Assembly (NCBI GenBank): GCA_025450375.1
Contig: JANWHO010000302.1
Coordinates: 1 to 8,259 of the forward strand
Origin: Chloroflexota bacterium
GTDB taxonomy: Bacteria; Chloroflexota; UBA5177; JANWHV01
Reading direction: 5' to 3'
Length of the DNA stretch: 8,259 bases
Shown here: positions 1-6,338 of the stretch, piece after piece
How the letters are laid out: each line of letters starts with the position of its first letter
How positions within the stretch are numbered: position 1 is the first letter of the stretch
The notes under the pieces: generated by a model
Database searches by the model: none
Told to the model about the DNA's origin: nothing
What the model saw: only the letters and a program-made list of their open reading frames with translations
Program-made: the position numbers and the translations under genes

Positions 1-461
1 CGATCGTGCTGGACCAGGGCACGGGGAGCGGAATTCTGGCGGTGGTGGCGGCGAAGCTGGGGGCCGCGCGCGTGCTTGCCCGCGATATCGCGGAGGTAGC
101 GGTGGAAGCCGCGGCAGCCAACGCGGCCCTCAATGGTCTCTCCGAGAGGGTGGAAGTCCGCCGGGTTCATCTCGGCGATGCGCCCCGAGAACAGGTGTTT
201 CTCACTCCCGACCAGCCAGTCGCCGATCTCATCCTGGCCAACATCGTAGCCAGCGTCCTGATCAATCTCGCCGAGGCGTTGGCGGCCGCCGCGCGGCCAC
301 ACGCGACCTTGATCGCGTCGGGGATCATCCGGGAGCGCGCCTCCGAGGTCGAAGCGGCCCTGGCGGCGGTGGGATTCACGATCAGCGAGCGGATGGCGGA
401 GGACGAATGGGTGACCTTGGTGGCACGGCGCCGCGCCTCGCGGCCCATCGATTCTTTGTAG
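1..461 (+). CDS. prmA: Ribosomal protein L11 methyltransferase PrmA, C-terminal part (5' end outside window)
   Basis: This is the C-terminal half of a class I SAM-dependent methyltransferase that methylates lysines and the N-terminus of ribosomal protein L11 in the cytoplasm. The reading frame is already open at the window edge (codon ATC at 3-5), so the GTG at 6 is an internal valine and not a start. Seen in the sequence: the SAM-binding glycine-rich motif I (LDQGTGSGIL) right at the edge, the acidic residue of motif II (ARDIAEVAVEAA), the substrate-side motif DLILANIVASVL, and the late-strand motif LIASGIIRERASEV, in the order usual for PrmA. About 152 residues are present against roughly 300 in the family, so the N-terminal L11-binding domain is missing only because of the window boundary. 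The 3' end overlaps rsmE by 55 bases. A generic methyltransferase is the alternative, but the ANI and SGI motifs and the rsmE neighbour favour PrmA. Confidence 0.9.
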   Translation, partial: IVLDQGTGSGILAVVAAKLGAARVLARDIAEVAVEAAAANAALNGLSERVEVRRVHLGDAPREQVFLTPDQPVADLILANIVASVLINLAEALAAAARPHATLIASGIIRERASEVEAALAAVGFTISERMAEDEWVTLVARRRASRPIDSL

Positions 462-1165
462 CCCCGGCGGCCGTCTCGGTGGAGCGTATCTCCCTTAGCC
501 CGGAGCAGCAGCACCAGATCCGCCGCGTACTCCGGCTTCGGGCCGGCGATCCGATTGTAGCCTGTGACGGTTCCGGGGACGAGATTACGGCAACTCTTGC
601 GATGGAGGGCCACGAGGTCTGGGCGGTGCCCCAGAAGCGCCGGCCCGGCCGCGCGGTGCCTGGCCGGCAAGTCTGGCTGTATCAGAGCGCCCTCCGGGGA
701 GATCGCTTTGCCTGGCTGCTCCAGAAGGGCACCGAGGTTGGGGTGGCCGGTTTCGTCCCCGTCCTCTTTCAACGTACCCAGGGCGCCGACTACCTGGGCC
801 GGGCGGCCCGGTACCAGGCCATCACGCGGGAGGCGGCGGAGCAAAGCGAGCGGGCGACCCTACCCGAGGTAGTGGATGCCCAGCTCTTCTCGGTGGCCAT
901 CGCCGGCTGCAATCCGGCGCGTGAACTCTGCCTGCTCCTGGACGAACGTGAGCGGGAGCGGTCATTACGAGACGCCGTGACGCCGCCAGGGTCCGTGGTT
1001 CGCCTCTTCATCGGGCCCGAGGGTGGCCTCACCGAGGAGGAGCGTCAACTGGGCCAGCGCCACGGGCTGGTTCCCGTGAGCCTGGGCGGCCCCATCCTTC
1101 GCTCGGAAACCGCCGGACTGGCGGCCGCGATCCTGGCCCTGGGGGCGAGTGGGGATCTGGGATAG
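407..1165 (+). CDS. rsmE: 16S rRNA (uracil(1498)-N3)-methyltransferase RsmE
   Basis: A 252-residue SPOUT-class enzyme that methylates N3 of U1498 in 16S rRNA using SAM. The N-terminal PUA-like RNA-binding domain begins with HRFFVAP (residues 14-20) and runs to about 75; the knotted SPOUT domain follows. Family motifs seen: KGTEVG (107-112), EAAEQSER (142-149), the SAM-loop IGPEGGLTEEE (202-212) and LGGPILRSETA (226-236). Length is normal. The ATG at 407 is chosen because it is the only start upstream of the RFFV motif and has a good Shine-Dalgarno, GGAGG at 398-402; the next in-frame candidate (GTG 479) would delete the RFFV strand. This start gives an unusually long 55-base overlap with prmA in another frame. 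The usual motif as I remember it reads LGPRILR; here a proline stands where the first arginine is expected. The prmA-rsmE pairing is common across bacteria. Confidence 0.93.
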   Translation: MGDLGGTAPRLAAHRFFVAPAAVSVERISLSPEQQHQIRRVLRLRAGDPIVACDGSGDEITATLAMEGHEVWAVPQKRRPGRAVPGRQVWLYQSALRGDRFAWLLQKGTEVGVAGFVPVLFQRTQGADYLGRAARYQAITREAAEQSERATLPEVVDAQLFSVAIAGCNPARELCLLLDERERERSLRDAVTPPGSVVRLFIGPEGGLTEEERQLGQRHGLVPVSLGGPILRSETAGLAAAILALGASGDLG

Positions 1166-1187
1166 CCTCGGGCGGCGTGGGATCGGG

Positions 1188-1193
1188 TATAGT
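1188..1193 (+). promoter_or_regulatory. Candidate -10 box (TATAGT) for the PfkB kinase gene
   Basis: TATAGT preceded by GG lies in the 35-base gap after rsmE and ends 7 bases before the kinase ATG at 1201. Transcription starting about 7 bases downstream would begin at or next to the ATG, giving a leaderless mRNA. No recognisable TTGACA-like -35 is present at the usual spacing. The surrounding bases resemble those around TATAAT at 2278-2283, which supports a real signal. Inference from sequence only. Confidence 0.4.
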
Positions 1194-1200
1194 GGCAGGG

Positions 1201-2247
1201 ATGACACACTCCCCGCTTGACCCTGCCCGCGTAGCCGCCATCCTGGAGTCGTTTCCCAGCCAACATATCGTGGTAGTGGGCGACATGGTGGCGGATGAGT
1301 ATATCTTCGGCACCCCATGCCGCATCTCGCGCGAAGCTCCGGTAGTGGTGCTTGAGTACACCGGGAGGCGCTTGGTGCCAGGGGGCGCGACAAACGTCGC
1401 GGTGAATCTCCGGGCGCTCGGCGCGGCGGTGAGCGTGGTTGGGGTTATCGGAGACGACCCGTCCGGCCGCGAGTTAGCGCAGGCGCTGGCGGCCCTGGGA
1501 GTGAATACCAGCGGGCTGGTGGTGGATGCCCAGCGTCCGACCTCGACCAAAACGCGCGTGGTAGGAGGCGGCGCCCAGGTGGTGCGTCAGCAAATGGTGC
1601 GGATCGACCGGGCGGACTCCAGCCCCCTTCAGGGCGCCTCGCGCGATGCCTTATTCACCGCCGCTGGTGACTTGCTCGCCAGGGCGGGCGGACTTATCCT
1701 CTCCGATTACGAGCATGGGGTGATCGATCCCGAGTTGATCGATCTGTGTTTGGCGAGGACTGGTCGGCGTCAGATCGTGACCACCGTGGACGCGCACGGC
1801 GACCTCTCACGGTTCCGCGGCGTGTCGTTGGCGACGCCGAATCAGCCTGAGGCCGAGGCCGCCTTGGGGAGACTGTTGCCAGATCTTCCTGCCTTACGCG
1901 AGGGAGGACGGGAGCTTCTGGATCGGATGGATTCAGACGGATTGCTGATCACGCGCGGGAGCCTGGGAATGGTTGTGCTCAATCGGGAGGGCCTCTTCGA
2001 GGCACTGGCCGCGCACCAGGTGAGCGAGGTCTTGGACGCCACGGGAGCGGGTGACACCGTATCGGCGGTAGCTACCCTTGCCCTGGGAGCTGGCGCGACT
2101 CTCATGGAGGCGGCGATCTTGGGGAATTTGGCGGCCGGCCTGGTCGTTCAGCGTTTGGGAGCGGCCACGGTTAGCCGCGGCGAGCTTGCGTCCGCCGCCT
2201 CCCTCCAGAGTCCGCCAGGGGAGAAGATCCCTGATGATAGTACCTGA
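1201..2247 (+). CDS. PfkB-family sugar kinase, HldE kinase-domain (RfaE1)-like
   Basis: A 348-residue ribokinase/PfkB-fold kinase that transfers the ATP phosphate to a sugar or sugar phosphate; it looks cytoplasmic. The N-terminal strand and substrate region (VVVGDMVADEYIFGTPCRIS, then EAPVVVLE and VPGGATNVAVNLRALG, residues 24-74) match the D-glycero-beta-D-manno-heptose-7-phosphate kinase branch best. The PfkB signature DATGAGDTVSAV (279-290) supplies the anion hole and the catalytic base Asp285. SDYEHGVI (168-175) and VDAHG (196-200) sit where heptose kinases usually have DYGKG and VDPKG, so two family lysines are histidines here. There is no C-terminal cytidylyltransferase domain, so it is HldA-like and not a full HldE. 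ATG 1201 is preferred over GTG 1177 or 1192 because it starts just after a -10-like box and leaves a normal N-terminus. Substrate is uncertain: heptose-7-phosphate is the best guess, another sugar kinase is possible. Confidence 0.8.
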   Translation: MTHSPLDPARVAAILESFPSQHIVVVGDMVADEYIFGTPCRISREAPVVVLEYTGRRLVPGGATNVAVNLRALGAAVSVVGVIGDDPSGRELAQALAALGVNTSGLVVDAQRPTSTKTRVVGGGAQVVRQQMVRIDRADSSPLQGASRDALFTAAGDLLARAGGLILSDYEHGVIDPELIDLCLARTGRRQIVTTVDAHGDLSRFRGVSLATPNQPEAEAALGRLLPDLPALREGGRELLDRMDSDGLLITRGSLGMVVLNREGLFEALAAHQVSEVLDATGAGDTVSAVATLALGAGATLMEAAILGNLAAGLVVQRLGAATVSRGELASAASLQSPPGEKIPDDST

Positions 2248-2277
2248 ACGGGCCACGGACGGTGGCGTGGCGTACGG

Positions 2278-2283
2278 TATAAT
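2278..2283 (+). promoter_or_regulatory. Candidate -10 box (TATAAT) for the PP2C-FHA-mutS operon
   Basis: A perfect TATAAT in the 100-base gap between the kinase stop and the phosphatase start. Predicted transcription start is near 2290, leaving a 5' leader of about 58 bases. No clear -35 hexamer is found 16-18 bases upstream (about 2254-2260 reads CACGGAC), so this may depend on upstream contacts or not be a standard housekeeping promoter. It shares GGYGGCGTGG, five variable bases, then GGTATARTGRCA with the block at 1171-1197. Confidence 0.5.
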
Positions 2284-2296
2284 GACACCACGTGCG

Positions 2297-2323
2297 ATGG
2301 AAGCACCCAGCGAAGGGTGCTAG
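2297..2323 (+). other. Possible 8-codon leader ORF (MEAPSEGC) in the phosphatase 5' leader
   Basis: An ATG 14 bases after the TATAAT box opens an 8-codon frame ending in TAG at 2321-2323. It has no Shine-Dalgarno and would have to be translated from a nearly leaderless 5' end. Its coding bases almost exactly contain the hairpin at 2302-2321, so ribosomes on it would melt the stem. It may be a chance ORF; it shows no run of regulatory codons of a single amino acid. Confidence 0.15.
2302..2321 (+). promoter_or_regulatory. Perfect 7-bp hairpin in the 5' leader of the PP2C gene
   Basis: AGCACCC (2302-2308) pairs perfectly with GGGTGCT (2315-2321) around the 6-base loop AGCGAA. It lies between the predicted transcription start (about 2290) and the Shine-Dalgarno at 2340-2344. 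There is no following T-run, so it is not a classical intrinsic terminator; a leader structure affecting mRNA stability or translation is more likely. It is a short stem, and chance cannot be excluded in GC-rich DNA. Confidence 0.4.
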
Positions 2324-2347
2324 CGAGCCCAGGAATTGCGGGGGATC

Positions 2348-3169
2348 ATGCAGGTCCAGGCGTTTGCCCTTACCGACCACGGCGTGCGGCGCCCGCGGAA
2401 CGAGGATTGCGTCCTGTGCTCAACCTTGGTGGCGACCGAGCGTCCAGTGGGCCTGTACGCGGTGGCAGACGGCATGGGGGGCCAGAGCGCGGGCGAGATT
2501 GCCAGTCAGATCGCGATCGACACCGTGTTGGGGGAACTGGGCCAATACCTGGAACGAACCATGGGGATGGCCCAGGCGGATTCGTCCGACGCGGTGACGG
2601 TGCGGCTGGAGGATCCTCCCCCTGACGCGGAGAATCCAAACCTCTCCATGGTGGATGTGCTCGCCGGCACCATGCAATTGTGCAACCAACGAATCCGCGA
2701 TTACGGCCAGATTCACGCGGACGCCGCCGGCCTGGGCTCTACCCTCACCGTGGTGATGTTGGCGGGAAAGCTGGCCCTGGTGGGGAACATTGGCGACAGC
2801 AGAACCTATATGATTCGTGATGGCGCCATTCGCAGCCTCACCGAGGATCATTCCCTGGTCGGCAGCTTGGTCCGCCAGGGAATCATCAGCGAAAGCGACG
2901 TGTATACCCACCCGCAACGCAACTTGATTTACAATGCGTTGGGAACGCGCCCGGACGCCAGTCCAGATATTTCCATGCAGCGTTTGCAAGAGGGTGATAT
3001 TCTGGTTCTGTGCTCGGATGGCCTGTGGGAAATGGTGCGCGACGAGGAGATTCGAGGGATGGCTGAATCCACTGAGGATCCCCACGAAGCGGCCAAGGCG
3101 ATGATCGATCAGGCGAACGCCAACGGCGGCGTGGATAATATCAGCGTAGTGATTGTGCGTGTGTCGTAG
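2348..3169 (+). CDS. PP2C-family (PPM) Ser/Thr protein phosphatase
   Basis: A 273-residue soluble metal-dependent phosphatase that removes phosphate from phospho-Ser/Thr proteins, reversing Hanks-type kinases. The full set of PPM motifs is visible: RNED (17-20), YAVADGMGG (37-45, metal-binding Asp41), LGSTLTVV (129-136), VGNIGDSRTYMIRDG (145-159), LTEDHSLV (164-171), LCSDGLWEMV (221-230, Asp224) and GGVDNISVVIV (260-270, Asp263). All metal ligands are retained, so it should be active. An extra acidic, proline-containing stretch at about 76-104 lies between the DGMGG and LGST motifs. No signal peptide or membrane segment. ATG 2348 is preferred over TTG 2336 because GCGGGGG ends 3 bases before it and the protein then starts as family members do. 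The FHA gene follows after 2 bases. No kinase partner is in the window. Confidence 0.92.
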   Translation: MQVQAFALTDHGVRRPRNEDCVLCSTLVATERPVGLYAVADGMGGQSAGEIASQIAIDTVLGELGQYLERTMGMAQADSSDAVTVRLEDPPPDAENPNLSMVDVLAGTMQLCNQRIRDYGQIHADAAGLGSTLTVVMLAGKLALVGNIGDSRTYMIRDGAIRSLTEDHSLVGSLVRQGIISESDVYTHPQRNLIYNALGTRPDASPDISMQRLQEGDILVLCSDGLWEMVRDEEIRGMAESTEDPHEAAKAMIDQANANGGVDNISVVIVRVS

Positions 3170-3171
3170 CC

Positions 3172-3738
3172 ATGGCTCGATGTGAGCAGTGCCAGCATGA
3201 AAATATCGAGGGCGCGTTGTTTTGCGACCAATGCGGGAGCACGCTCGATGATTCGGCGCCGCTCACCGCGGTCCGGCCACGCCACCAAACCGCTTCCCTC
3301 ATCGCATCCGTCCTGAACGGGCCGAACCATGATCGGCCCGACACGGTTATTCTCGACGACCGGGGGGAGGACGAGCCCGAAGCCGAGCAGTCCGATGTGC
3401 CCCCCAGTACTTTTTACCTGTTGACGACCTCGGGGCGGCGCATTGCCGTGCCCGCCCAGGAACAGGTAATTCTCGGTCGTGCCGATTCGCGCTCGGGGGT
3501 GCGCCCGGATGTGGATCTCAGCCTTGAGGCGGCGCAGCAGGCAGGAGTCTCGCGGCGCCACTGCCGGCTGATCTGGCGGAGTGGCCATTGGCTGATCGAG
3601 GATCTGATGAGCACCAATTATACGCTGGTCAATGGGACCAGACTTCCCTCGCACACCCCCACTCAGGTAGAGGAAGGTGACGAGATTCGTCTGGGCAAGC
3701 TCACCTTGATTGTTGGCCAGGGCACCGCTCAGGAGTGA
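3172..3738 (+). CDS. Zinc-ribbon and FHA-domain phosphopeptide-binding protein
   Basis: A 188-residue cytoplasmic protein. It has an N-terminal CxxC-x10-CxxC zinc ribbon (Cys4, 7, 18, 21), an acidic low-complexity linker (about 25-78) and a C-terminal FHA domain (about 80-185), which binds phosphothreonine peptides. FHA hallmarks seen: ILGRADS (100-106, Gly102-Arg103), the phosphate-contacting VSRRHCRL (126-133, Ser127 and His130), STNYTLVNGTRL (147-158, Asn154-Gly155) and EEGDEIRLGKL (167-177). The usual STNGT is STNYT here. Linker Thr58 (DTVILDD) could be a phosphorylation site bound by its own FHA domain, as in the GarA type of protein; this is speculation. The gene starts 2 bases after the PP2C stop without a clear Shine-Dalgarno, suggesting translational coupling, and its stop overlaps the mutS start. 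It is probably the reader of the same phospho-signalling module as the phosphatase. Confidence 0.88.
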   Translation: MARCEQCQHENIEGALFCDQCGSTLDDSAPLTAVRPRHQTASLIASVLNGPNHDRPDTVILDDRGEDEPEAEQSDVPPSTFYLLTTSGRRIAVPAQEQVILGRADSRSGVRPDVDLSLEAAQQAGVSRRHCRLIWRSGHWLIEDLMSTNYTLVNGTRLPSHTPTQVEEGDEIRLGKLTLIVGQGTAQE

Positions 3739-6338
3739 GCAGCGCGGTCCGCCGGCAATACCTGCAATGCAAGGCCGTGCATCCCGATGCGCTGCTGTTC
3801 TTCCGCCTCGGCGATTTTTATGAGTTGTTCGATCATGATGCCGAGGTGGCCTCGCGCGAACTCCAGTTGACCTTAACTGGGAGAGAGTTTGGGAAGGGCG
3901 AGCGATCGCCCATGGCGGGCGTCCCGCACGCCCACGTCGAGACGTATATTGCCCGCTTGGTGGAACGCGGCTACCTGGTCGCGGTGGCCGAGCAGGTGGG
4001 CGACCCCCGCCTCGCCAAAGGGTTGGTGGAGCGCCGGATCACGCGCCTGGTGACGCCCGGTACGATCCGCGAGCCCTCCATGCTGGAGCCCAGCCGGAAC
4101 AACTTCCTGGCGGCCATCCTCCCCCACTCCCAGGCCGCGGGGATTGCCTACGCGGATATTACCACCGGCGAATTCACCTTGCAGCAAGTGGTAGGCGAAC
4201 CGCTCGATCCCCTGATCTTGCGGGAATTGCAACGCATTGAACCCGCCGAGGTACTGTGGCCGCTGGCTGCCGTGCAGGTGAGTCTGGAGCCCGACCCAGC
4301 CGTGCCGGCGTCTCCTGACGCGGGCGCCCCTCCCCTGGTGCTTCCAGGCGCCGTCATGACTCCCTTTGCCGAGTCACACTTCGCGGAGGACCACGGTCGC
4401 GCCAGGCTGTCGGCTCTGACCGGAAGCGAGCAGGCAGCCAATGCGCCCTGGGTGCCATTTGGGCTGGCGATCGGGGCGGCCGGCGCCCTCCTTGACTACC
4501 TGGAGCATACCCAACCCGGCTCATTGCCCATTTTGCGCCCGCCGGTCTTCTTCAGGGCCTCCGAGCACATGACCCTGGATGCCGCAACCCGGCGAAACCT
4601 GGAACTGACCCATACCATGCGGGGAGGGGCGCCCTCGGGCTCCTTGCTCGCGGTGCTCGATCGTACGCGCACTCCAATGGGCGGCCGATTGCTGCGTCGA
4701 TGGCTCGCGGCGCCGCTGGTGACGCCGGCGCCGCTCAAGAGGCGCCAGGCAGCTGTCACGCAACTGGTGGAAGGCACCGCGCTCCGCCTGCGGGTTCTGG
4801 ACGCGCTGGCCGGGATCGGCGATATCGACCGGGTGGTAGCCAGGGCGCAGCAGGGGCATGCCACCCCTCGCGAATTGATTGCGTTGTGCAGGGCGCTCGA
4901 TCGCTCGCGGGTGCTGCGATCGGTGCTCGCCGGCATACCGCCGGTCGGGCATTCGGGGGAGGCGGCAACCTTGTTCCCAACTGGGTCTACGCTGGACGCC
5001 TGTCGCGAGGCCCTTGACAGCAGCGATCACCTGGCCACCCTAATTCGCGCGGCTTTGGTCGACGAGCCGCCCCCAACCACCGGTGAGGGCGGCTTCGTGC
5101 GGCCCGGCTACCAGGAGGAGGTCGACGCGGTCGACGCGGGGAGCCGCGAGGCGCGGGAATGGATGGCTGGTCTTGAGGCGGTCGAGCGGACGCGTACCGG
5201 CATTCGGTCACTGAAGGTCGTATACAGTCGAGTTTTTGGCTACGCGATCGAGGTCAGCAAGAGCAATCTGGCTCAGGTGCCGGACGAGTATGTGCGGAAA
5301 CAGACCGTGGCGGGGGGCGAACGTTATGTGACCGTGGAACTCAAACAGCGCGAAAGTCAATTGCTGCAGGCCCGTGAGCAACGCCTCAGGCTGGAACTGG
5401 CGGTGCTGGAAGACTTGCGCGCCCGCGTGGCGTCGCGCGCGGAGCATCTCCTGCGCGCGGCGGACGCGGTGGGGCAGATTGACGTCTATGGGGCGCTGGC
5501 GGTGGTGGCGCTGGAGCGCGAGTACAGCAAACCGGAACTGGATGAAGGAGACTCGCTGATCATTGAGGAGGGACGCCATCCGGTGGTGGAGGTGACCCAG
5601 CGCGAGGTGGCCTTCGTGCCGAACGATACATCCCTGGACGCGAATGGCCGCATCGCCGTTCTGACCGGACCAAACATGGCCGGGAAGTCCACCTACCTCC
5701 GGCAGGTTGCGCTCATTGTCCTGCTGGCTCAGGTAGGAAGCTACGTCCCGGCGCGGGCGGCCCGCATCGGTCTGGTTGACCGGATCTTTACCCGCGTGGG
5801 GGCGCAGGATGATTTGGCGGCCGGCCAATCCACCTTCATGGTGGAGATGGCCGAAACCAGCGCCATTCTGGCCGAATGCACGCCGCGGTCGCTGCTGATT
5901 CTGGATGAAATCGGCCGCGGCACCAGCACCTATGACGGATTGGCGATTGCCCAGGCGGTGATCGAGTATTTGCACGATGATCCGGGGCACCGGGCCAAGA
6001 CGATATTCGCGACCCACTACCATGAACTGACCGCCCTGGCGGGGCAGCGGCCGCATGTGCGTAACTACCGCATGGAGGTGTTGGAGGAAGGGAACCAGAT
6101 TGTTTTTCTCCGCCGAGTGGCGCCTGGGGGGGCGGACCGCTCGTATGGCGTGCATGTGGCGGAGCTAGCGGGGTTGCCAAAGAGCGTGATTCATCGGGCC
6201 CGCCAATTGCTTCGCGGTTTCGAGGCGACCACACCGGAGGGGCGGGCCACCAGACGCAGAGTCCAGGAATCGGCCACCCAGCTGCAACTCGCCCTGTTTG
6301 AGGCTGCTGGGCCGGCTGACGGGAATGGGGACCGATAA
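3735..6338 (+). CDS. mutS: DNA mismatch repair protein MutS
   Basis: A full-length (867-residue) MutS that binds mispaired and unpaired bases as a dimer and starts mismatch repair through ATP-driven clamp sliding. The mismatch-reading motif is FFRLGDFYELF (22-32), giving Phe28 and Glu30 of F-x-E. The connector, core and clamp domains follow; the clamp region shows VFGYAIEVSKSN and ERYVTVELKQRE. The ATPase has Walker A GPNMAGKST (645-653), Walker B LLILDE with Asp724-Glu725, the GRGTSTYDG signature (727-735) and the switch histidine in ATHYHE (His761). SYGVHVAELAGLP starts the dimerisation helix-turn-helix. Near the C-terminus QLALF (851-855) matches a beta-clamp-binding pentapeptide. GTG 3735 is chosen because it yields the family N-terminus and overlaps the FHA stop as GTGA. 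AGGAG touches the start and is too close for an ideal Shine-Dalgarno, so coupling is likely. MutS2 is excluded by the F-x-E domain. No mutL follows. Confidence 0.98.
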   Translation: MSSAVRRQYLQCKAVHPDALLFFRLGDFYELFDHDAEVASRELQLTLTGREFGKGERSPMAGVPHAHVETYIARLVERGYLVAVAEQVGDPRLAKGLVERRITRLVTPGTIREPSMLEPSRNNFLAAILPHSQAAGIAYADITTGEFTLQQVVGEPLDPLILRELQRIEPAEVLWPLAAVQVSLEPDPAVPASPDAGAPPLVLPGAVMTPFAESHFAEDHGRARLSALTGSEQAANAPWVPFGLAIGAAGALLDYLEHTQPGSLPILRPPVFFRASEHMTLDAATRRNLELTHTMRGGAPSGSLLAVLDRTRTPMGGRLLRRWLAAPLVTPAPLKRRQAAVTQLVEGTALRLRVLDALAGIGDIDRVVARAQQGHATPRELIALCRALDRSRVLRSVLAGIPPVGHSGEAATLFPTGSTLDACREALDSSDHLATLIRAALVDEPPPTTGEGGFVRPGYQEEVDAVDAGSREAREWMAGLEAVERTRTGIRSLKVVYSRVFGYAIEVSKSNLAQVPDEYVRKQTVAGGERYVTVELKQRESQLLQAREQRLRLELAVLEDLRARVASRAEHLLRAADAVGQIDVYGALAVVALEREYSKPELDEGDSLIIEEGRHPVVEVTQREVAFVPNDTSLDANGRIAVLTGPNMAGKSTYLRQVALIVLLAQVGSYVPARAARIGLVDRIFTRVGAQDDLAAGQSTFMVEMAETSAILAECTPRSLLILDEIGRGTSTYDGLAIAQAVIEYLHDDPGHRAKTIFATHYHELTALAGQRPHVRNYRMEVLEEGNQIVFLRRVAPGGADRSYGVHVAELAGLPKSVIHRARQLLRGFEATTPEGRATRRRVQESATQLQLALFEAAGPADGNGDR

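Noticed and set aside
167..844. A 225-codon minus-strand open frame across prmA and rsmE
   Set aside because: It spans two well-supported genes on the other strand and has no family motif.
2420..3085. A 221-codon open frame antisense to the PP2C gene
   Set aside because: No recognisable domain, no ribosome site, and it mirrors the codon bias of the phosphatase.
5121..5138. Perfect 9-base direct duplication GTCGACGCG inside mutS
   Set aside because: It encodes VDAVDA in a core-domain stretch that usually has an acidic D-x-L pattern; the frame is kept and two units alone are weak evidence for a repeat with a role.
5208..6155. A 315-codon open frame antisense to mutS
   Set aside because: It lies fully opposite a strongly conserved mutS ATPase region, reads as low-complexity His/Arg/Gln-rich protein with no domain, and is the usual antisense shadow in GC-rich genes.
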